Positions 59,112-64,000 of a stretch of DNA of 64,000 bases are shown one piece after another. Positions within the stretch are counted from its first letter, which is position 1. Every line of letters starts with the position of its first letter. The translations under genes were made by a program, and so were the position numbers. This stretch comes from Planctomycetota bacterium. GTDB lineage: Bacteria; Planctomycetota; Phycisphaerae; Sedimentisphaerales; Anaerobacaceae. Location: the NCBI GenBank assembly GCA_019456195.1, contig VRUK01000007.1, positions 1 to 64,000 on the forward strand, given 5' to 3'. The notes under the pieces are model-generated. The model saw only the letters and a list, made by a program, of their open reading frames with translations. It had not been told where the DNA came from and ran no database searches.

Positions 59112-60593
59112 ATGAAAATGCAAATGGAATTTACCCGAAGAAACTGGTTGTTATACTTGGCTCTTGTATGCCTCGTCACATCCGGTGGATTAACCGCCCA
59201 TGCACAGACAACCAGACCATTGAGCAACCTGACTATCGATGATTTCGGCAGGTCAAGAGGCCATACAAACAGCCTCAACTGGACCTCGATAGCCGACCAG
59301 GCGAAAGATAATAGCACAGCCGGCTCCAACAATTTCGTGCAAGAAAGCGGAAGGTCCTGCCTGAATATCAAGGAGCTTGTCCCACGGAATAAAAGCCTCA
59401 CTCTTCTTGGCACTAAACTCGTGCTGGATAATAACAGCAACATAAATACCGCCGGGTATGATGGCATTTACCTGCGGGCAAAAGGCACCATCGGGCCGGC
59501 ATCTGTCGGGATATGGATAGAGAGCGAACAAAACGGACGCCGGCTTTATCAGGCGCCAATTGAGCTGAAAAACCGCTGGCAGGAATTCCGGCTGCCGCTG
59601 CGTGTTTTTCGCTCGATGCCGCTCGGTATGCCAGCCAATGATCGGGAAACCTTCAGAATCGCCACCTTCCCCAACATCCAGCAAAGAACCGTAGAGATTT
59701 TCCTCGACGAGATTGGATTTTATAAGGAACGGAAAATGTACAACAAACTAACTCGCCAGCAGCAGCAGATTATAATTCGCAAGGGTACCGAACGCCCTTT
59801 CAGCGGTAAATATAACGACCATTACGAAAACGGAACCTATACCTGCGCCCGATGCTCGGCAAAGCTTTATGAATCCACCTCGAAGTTCAAATCCAACTGC
59901 GGCTGGCCCAGCTTCGATGATGAAATCGAAGGGGCCGTTAAGCGGCAGCGCGATGCCGATGGTGTACGCATAGAAATTCTCTGCAATAATTGCGGCGGCC
60001 ACCTCGGCCATGTCTTTCTCGGCGAGCAATCGACACCGAAGAATACGCGCCATTGCGTGAATTCGCTCTCGATGAACTTTAGACCGGCAACCGAACAGCA
60101 GGAGCAGGCCGGGGCCGGTAAAGCAATATTCGCGTCCGGCTGTTTCTGGGGAACAGAGTATTATTTCAATAAAGCACCTGGCGTAATTTCCACCACTGTC
60201 GGATACACGGGCGGCCATGTGGATAATCCCACCTACAAGCAGGTCTGTACCGACAGGACAGGTCACGCTGAGGCCGTCGAGGTTACCTACGATCCGGTAG
60301 TAATCAGTTATGAGCAGCTTGCGAAGCTGTTCTTTGAGACCCACGATTTTACTCAGCTTAATCGTCAGGGGCCGGATATCGGTACGCAATATCGCACCGA
60401 AATTTTCTATCTGGACGAGGAGCAGAAAGAAATAGCTACTCAACTTATCCAGACGCTTAAGACAAAACGCCACAGCGTTAAAACTAAGGTTACGCAGGCT
60501 GATAAATTCTGGCCGGGTGAAGAATATCATCAGGATTATTACGATAAAACCAAAAAACTGCCCTACTGCCACGTTTACCGGAAAATCTTCTGA
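59112..60593 (+). CDS. msrBA: Exported MsrB-MsrA fusion with N-terminal CIA30-like domain
   Basis: A 493-residue three-domain protein. The signal RRNWLLYLALVCLVTSGGLTAHA is followed by a CIA30/carbohydrate-binding-like beta-sandwich (about 40-205; TIDDFG at its start, FLDEIGFY at its end). MsrB (about 212-328) has zinc cysteines CARC (245-248) and CNNC (291-294), GWPSFDDEI, HLGHVF, and RHCVNS with catalytic C315. MsrA (about 335-493) has ASGCFWGTEYYF with C344, YTGGHVDNPTYKQVC, EVTYDP and WPGEEYHQDYY. The pair repairs R and S methionine sulfoxides of exported proteins. The CIA30-like addition is unusual. A 10-bp inverted repeat straddles its stop codon. Confidence 0.9.
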   Translation: MKMQMEFTRRNWLLYLALVCLVTSGGLTAHAQTTRPLSNLTIDDFGRSRGHTNSLNWTSIADQAKDNSTAGSNNFVQESGRSCLNIKELVPRNKSLTLLGTKLVLDNNSNINTAGYDGIYLRAKGTIGPASVGIWIESEQNGRRLYQAPIELKNRWQEFRLPLRVFRSMPLGMPANDRETFRIATFPNIQQRTVEIFLDEIGFYKERKMYNKLTRQQQQIIIRKGTERPFSGKYNDHYENGTYTCARCSAKLYESTSKFKSNCGWPSFDDEIEGAVKRQRDADGVRIEILCNNCGGHLGHVFLGEQSTPKNTRHCVNSLSMNFRPATEQQEQAGAGKAIFASGCFWGTEYYFNKAPGVISTTVGYTGGHVDNPTYKQVCTDRTGHAEAVEVTYDPVVISYEQLAKLFFETHDFTQLNRQGPDIGTQYRTEIFYLDEEQKEIATQLIQTLKTKRHSVKTKVTQADKFWPGEEYHQDYYDKTKKLPYCHVYRKIF

Positions 60594-60609
60594 CACCTTG
60601 TAGGGCAGT
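60557..60609. repeat. Inverted repeat straddling the msrBA stop codon
   Basis: ACTGCCCTAC (60557-60566) in the last codons pairs with GTAGGGCAGT (60600-60609) in the 3' region, with a 33-base loop. It may be an attenuating mRNA structure or the trace of a local duplication. Confidence 0.4.
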
Positions 60610-60659
60610 AAATAGGTCCCCTGTTGCGAGCCAAGTAAGCAGCTCTCGGGGATAAAGTT

Positions 60660-61130
60660 TGATAAATTTGGGTTTGAATTGGGTTTGTTTTGGGTTAAAT
60701 TGGCTTTGTTTTTGGCTTTATTGGGTTTGAATTGGGTTTGAATTGGGTTTGTTTTTTCGTAAAATCGGCGTTTTCGGGCGAAAATCGCATAAAATTGGCT
60801 TTGTTTTGCATAAAAAGGGGTGATTTGTCGAACATTCTCTACAGTTGTAGATCGCAAATTAGTGTAGAGTGAGTTAATATGCCTAAAGTGAGCTAAAGTT
60901 GGATTCTCGATGCTCATGATTTAGATTACAGATTCCATATCTCAGATTTCATATTGTCTCTGTGAGGGCAGAAAAACACTGCCTCTATAATTAGACGAGT
61001 GTGCACGTTTGAGTCGAAAATTTGGTCATTTTTTGAGGCCCGTGGCTCGTAACTCTTTTATTTGAAAGGAGATAAAAATTTTTGAAATATTTTATTTTTG
61101 TTTTTTGCAGTGAGCGTTTTTGACTGAAAA
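60660..61130 (-). repeat. Dispersed element copy C (inverted orientation)
   Basis: Third copy, read leftward from 61130. The A/T block (61068-61130, TTGAAATATTTTATTTTTG on the + strand) is followed by the Y-rich TCTAATTATAGAGGCAG hairpin region (60966-61000, stem GGCAG-TGTTTTT-CTGCC). A reading frame starts at ATG 60917 (MSIENPTLAHFRH). A CTACAACTGTAG palindrome (60838-60850) and the tail of CAAACCCAATT units (60668-60757) follow. Its frame remains open into the antisense of msrBA, which is an artefact. The remainder of the 60594-61436 gap holds no gene. Right of the A/T block the DNA is A/T-rich without repeats. Confidence 0.75.
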
Positions 61131-61436
61131 TGACTCAAGACTCAAGACAGAGGGGCATAGTTGCATTAAGATGCAAAATATTTGAAGCTGACAAAATTCC
61201 TTATTTGTGTTAGAAATCGGTGATTTTTGTTGGTTTTTAGCGTTTTTTGTCGAAAATTGGTTGATTTTTTAGGTGTGGATGATTAAATGAGTAAATGGAT
61301 TGATGCGAGATGTGAATTATTATATTTTCAAACATAAGTCAAAAAATAACGGCCAAAGATTTGGTAGTTTTTGGCGCCTCACCTTCTAAAAGAACCAGTA
61401 GATACCCATTTACAATTCCCATTATTTCTTATTAGG

Positions 61437-64000
61437 CTAAGGTAGTATAATGCGGCTACCTTGTGTTCCCTTTAACCAACTATCAATAGTATCTTGTGCT
61501 TTTCCGGCATTTATAACATCAAACCCAAAAATTTGTATTATTCCATTTCGCAACGATTCTATTGCAAAGTATCCTTTTGGTCGCTGGGCTAATCTTTCTA
61601 AAATCCTAATTGTGATATGCTGTGAAATGTCATCAATATTGATATCTTGCCATGCTTTTTTTATAACACCAGCAGCAAAATAGAATTGCCCTTGAGTTTT
61701 TACATTCGGATTGCTAAACCAATTAAACACCTGAAAAGCAGGTGCCTGATCGATATTATTGTTACTTTTTTCAATTGACAGCATGAATGTTTCAACAGTG
61801 GGTTTTGTATAATAATACCCCATTTGCATAAGCAACACAGTGATATTCTGAATTATGTTGTTCTCTATCAACTCTTTTTCCAACAAATGATTAAAGAAAA
61901 ATTGAGTCCATATTCTATAGCACCCAAACTCATTCTGTGCCAAAGCTGCTGTGAATAAGTCATCAGTCCATAAGATTCTATTAGCTTGTACCGCAAGTAA
62001 TATCGATTCCAGACAATCTCTTCCAAGTATGTTGATTAATACATCTCGTCTTTCTTTTTCTAATTCTGCCACAACTAAACCATCAATAATTGTAAAATTC
62101 TTTTCTATAAAGTTTATTAATGTTCTTATCTTCTCCCTCGCGTGAACTACATCATCTGGGGTTATAGGATGGAAACCATCAACAGAATACGAACCAGCCA
62201 TACTCTCAGGATCTCCATGCAGACTTTCAACTTGCCTGAAAGCATTTAAAGTTCCTTGTGACACAATGAATAAATAAGGTAGTTTTATTAAATGTTCGTA
62301 ACTTGAAGTGAACATCAATGTGACAATTGCGGTGGCATCAAGAACAATTTCTTTAGCATTCGACATCCATTTCTCTGCTTCAATTTCCTCTTGATCGTTT
62401 CCAATACAACACTTAAGCTTAAGACTTGGACTTGTAGCAATATAATTCATTGTTTCAACTATGGATCGATCTTTTTTTAAAGCCATAGAATAAATAGAAA
62501 ACAGTTGCGTTGAATATATTTCTTCAAGCCGTTTGACATATTCAGCATCTTGTTGAGCTAATTTCTCAAATGGTGTGATGTCAAATTTCCCCGCCTTATC
62601 AATTGCGATATATTTTCTTATAGCTCTATTAGAAGGAAATCTTGATTCAAAGTTCTCAAAACATTCACTATAACGATAAATATATTTACTGTGAATCGCT
62701 TGAATTGTAGCAGTTCGATCTTGAATGCCATCTTTTCTTAGACAGAAACTGTCGCCGCATCTTTTGCCTAACATGGCTTGTGAAATAGGATGCTCTAAAG
62801 AATACTCGTTACGGGAATGAGAGGGAGGGCTAATTGTTGAATCCTCAATTATATGCCAATGACAAACATCAGTATCATCCTCTTTAAAGCGAACAGCTAT
62901 ACCAGGCACTACCAATTCTGGTTGTGTAATGGATATCTTGGGACCAATTGGGGACAATAACTCAATCATAGTAATATGAGCATCGCTGTCATCCCAATTT
63001 AACCGAAGCAGATTATAAGCATACTCTAAAGCTTCACTATGATTCCCACCATAGCGGAGGACATTGACAACTATTCTTCCGGTATGGACGTCTACCTCTT
63101 CTACCTTAGAAAGTTTAGAAGGATCTTTTTCTATTAAATCATATTGATTTATACGAATACCTACCAAAGATAATCTTGCTCTGACATAAGGAGTGTACGA
63201 TTCTTCTTTTGGGTTCTTAAGATACTCTTGTAATAGTGTGATAGCCCCTTCTGCATCGTTGAATAATTCATGATAATGAAGTTGCAGTTCAAAAATACGC
63301 CTATCCCATATTCCATTACTGCGTAGTTCTTTAGAAATTTCAATAACAAATTTAGCATCCTCACATCTTTCGGCGCATTCCAGAAGACGGTAAGTGTCTT
63401 GTCCGATGTATTGCGGAGAAACTATAGATTTCCAAATATGAAGTGCTTCTTTATGAAGTCCGAGATTTTGCATGAGTATTGCAAGCCGACGCTTGTCATG
63501 AACGCTGCTATCATCATCTAAAGCCTCAAGACATTGCTTTGCCTGTTTAATAGAGGACGGGACATCTTTGCAGAACCATAGTACTTCTGCCCAAAGAATT
63601 TTTTTTGAAGCTTCGTCGATAATATTTGATATAATGCCGTCAAAATCTTGTTTGATCTGATCAAAACTTTCAGTTTCTGACCGAATATGAAAATACAAGG
63701 CTAAATAATCCGCTCTAAAATCATTGGGCATTTTAGTCAAATCTTTAATTTTGTTTTCAAGAATCTCTACTGCATCATTAAAGTCTGTACCAGAATTCCT
63801 TTGTTTTAACATTTGAGCAAGCAGAAATTCGACATCACATCTTTCACTGGAATTGATTATCTCCTTGAGGTGACTAATAGCCTTATCCAGATTTTCTTGT
63901 GCTAATTCAACAGAATGCCAATAAACTATTTCAGGATCATCCTTAGCTATGTTATACGCCTGCTCAAGATCATCCTTGGCTTCTTTGTTTCTCGACAAAG
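61437..64000 (-). CDS. TPR / GreAB-C-like / PIN protein, 5' end outside window
   Basis: At least 853 residues visible; the frame stays open to the window edge, so the true N-terminus is missing. Residues 1-350 are tetratricopeptide-like helical pairs. About 363-445 resembles the C-terminal domain of GreA/GreB transcript-cleavage factors: VVPGIAVRFKE, then SLEHPISQAMLGKRCGDSF. About 550-715 looks like a PIN nuclease domain: EIVLDATAIV with D554, ESILLAVQ with E664, and LWTDDLFTAALAQNEFG with D679 and D680, the usual acidic quartet order. A TPR, GreAB-C, PIN arrangement recalls effectors of bacterial conflict systems (from memory), with the PIN domain cutting RNA. A helical C-terminal tail follows. 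No partner gene is visible on this side. Confidence 0.65.
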   Translation of the reverse strand, partial: LSRNKEAKDDLEQAYNIAKDDPEIVYWHSVELAQENLDKAISHLKEIINSSERCDVEFLLAQMLKQRNSGTDFNDAVEILENKIKDLTKMPNDFRADYLALYFHIRSETESFDQIKQDFDGIISNIIDEASKKILWAEVLWFCKDVPSSIKQAKQCLEALDDDSSVHDKRRLAILMQNLGLHKEALHIWKSIVSPQYIGQDTYRLLECAERCEDAKFVIEISKELRSNGIWDRRIFELQLHYHELFNDAEGAITLLQEYLKNPKEESYTPYVRARLSLVGIRINQYDLIEKDPSKLSKVEEVDVHTGRIVVNVLRYGGNHSEALEYAYNLLRLNWDDSDAHITMIELLSPIGPKISITQPELVVPGIAVRFKEDDTDVCHWHIIEDSTISPPSHSRNEYSLEHPISQAMLGKRCGDSFCLRKDGIQDRTATIQAIHSKYIYRYSECFENFESRFPSNRAIRKYIAIDKAGKFDITPFEKLAQQDAEYVKRLEEIYSTQLFSIYSMALKKDRSIVETMNYIATSPSLKLKCCIGNDQEEIEAEKWMSNAKEIVLDATAIVTLMFTSSYEHLIKLPYLFIVSQGTLNAFRQVESLHGDPESMAGSYSVDGFHPITPDDVVHAREKIRTLINFIEKNFTIIDGLVVAELEKERRDVLINILGRDCLESILLAVQANRILWTDDLFTAALAQNEFGCYRIWTQFFFNHLLEKELIENNIIQNITVLLMQMGYYYTKPTVETFMLSIEKSNNNIDQAPAFQVFNWFSNPNVKTQGQFYFAAGVIKKAWQDINIDDISQHITIRILERLAQRPKGYFAIESLRNGIIQIFGFDVINAGKAQDTIDSWLKGTQGSRIILP

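Noticed and set aside
59748-60917. A 389-codon leftward frame over msrBA and element copy C
   Set aside because: Its start lies in the dispersed element and the remainder is antisense to MsrB/MsrA coding sequence, whose motifs are complete on the + strand.

Overview
The window looks like chromosomal DNA of an anaerobic-type planctomycete, most likely class Phycisphaerae (Sedimentisphaerales-like). This is inferred from family content, not from a marker gene: prepilin-like proteins with an H-X9-D motif, Tat-exported Gfo/Idh/MocA oxidoreductases beside xylose-isomerase-like TIM barrels, secreted PD40/LamG proteins with dockerin-like tails, and a stand-alone FlgI-like protein. No rRNA, tRNA, CRISPR array, transposase or integrase was recognised.

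Layout. 1-3.4 kb is an accessory patch: a 5'-truncated DNA methylase, an AIPR-like putative phage-resistance gene, a small beta-rich protein and a tiny XRE regulator. 3.5-5.6 kb holds a secreted PD40/dockerin protein and a histidine phosphatase. 5.6-6.6 kb is repeat-rich. 6.6-16 kb is one leftward block of exported sugar and amide enzymes, including a PhoPQ-related/creatininase fusion and a TIM-barrel/ceramidase fusion. 16-25 kb: acyl-CoA ligase, an 18-repeat ankyrin lipoprotein, PolX, an ECF sigma factor with a putative membrane anti-sigma, and two prepilin-like genes. 25-35 kb: an HTH/pseudo-receiver regulator, a DegT aminotransferase followed by a tandemly duplicated small membrane-protein gene, a GGCT/amidoligase-like fusion, a GT2 plus GT-C-like membrane protein, and an aspartate-type aminotransferase. 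35-39 kb: a large LamG protein and a second repeat-rich gap. 39-46 kb: lipoprotein, DUF362, TsaD, serine hydrolase, LarB, then a toxin-antitoxin remnant next to a putative restriction pair. 46-60.6 kb: NnrD, a sodium/sugar symporter with a galactokinase-like kinase, PyrK, a nucleotidyltransferase/small-protein pair, SMC, FlgI-like HEAT lipoprotein, FMN reductase, YjbQ, and an MsrB-MsrA fusion. 60.6-61.4 kb has a third copy of the repeat element, and the window ends inside a TPR/GreAB-C-like/PIN protein.

How genes work together. The 6.6-16 kb block reads as an extracytoplasmic carbohydrate (or aminosugar/amide) processing cluster, and 47-50.4 kb as sugar uptake plus phosphorylation. The conflict-related items (AIPR-like, orphan methylase, HicB-like plus broken antitoxin, DUF3883, nucleotidyltransferase pair, TPR-PIN) are scattered between housekeeping genes.

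The strongest undescribed signal is a dispersed element of about 0.45-0.6 kb present three times (5953-6530 +, 38991-39590 +, 60660-61130 -). It has a conserved A/T-rich block, a conserved hairpin, a CTCTACA palindrome, a short conserved reading frame and a strand-asymmetric CAAACCCAATT-type tail. It looks like a repeat family rather than a gene. All functional calls rest on reading motifs by eye; nothing was searched.
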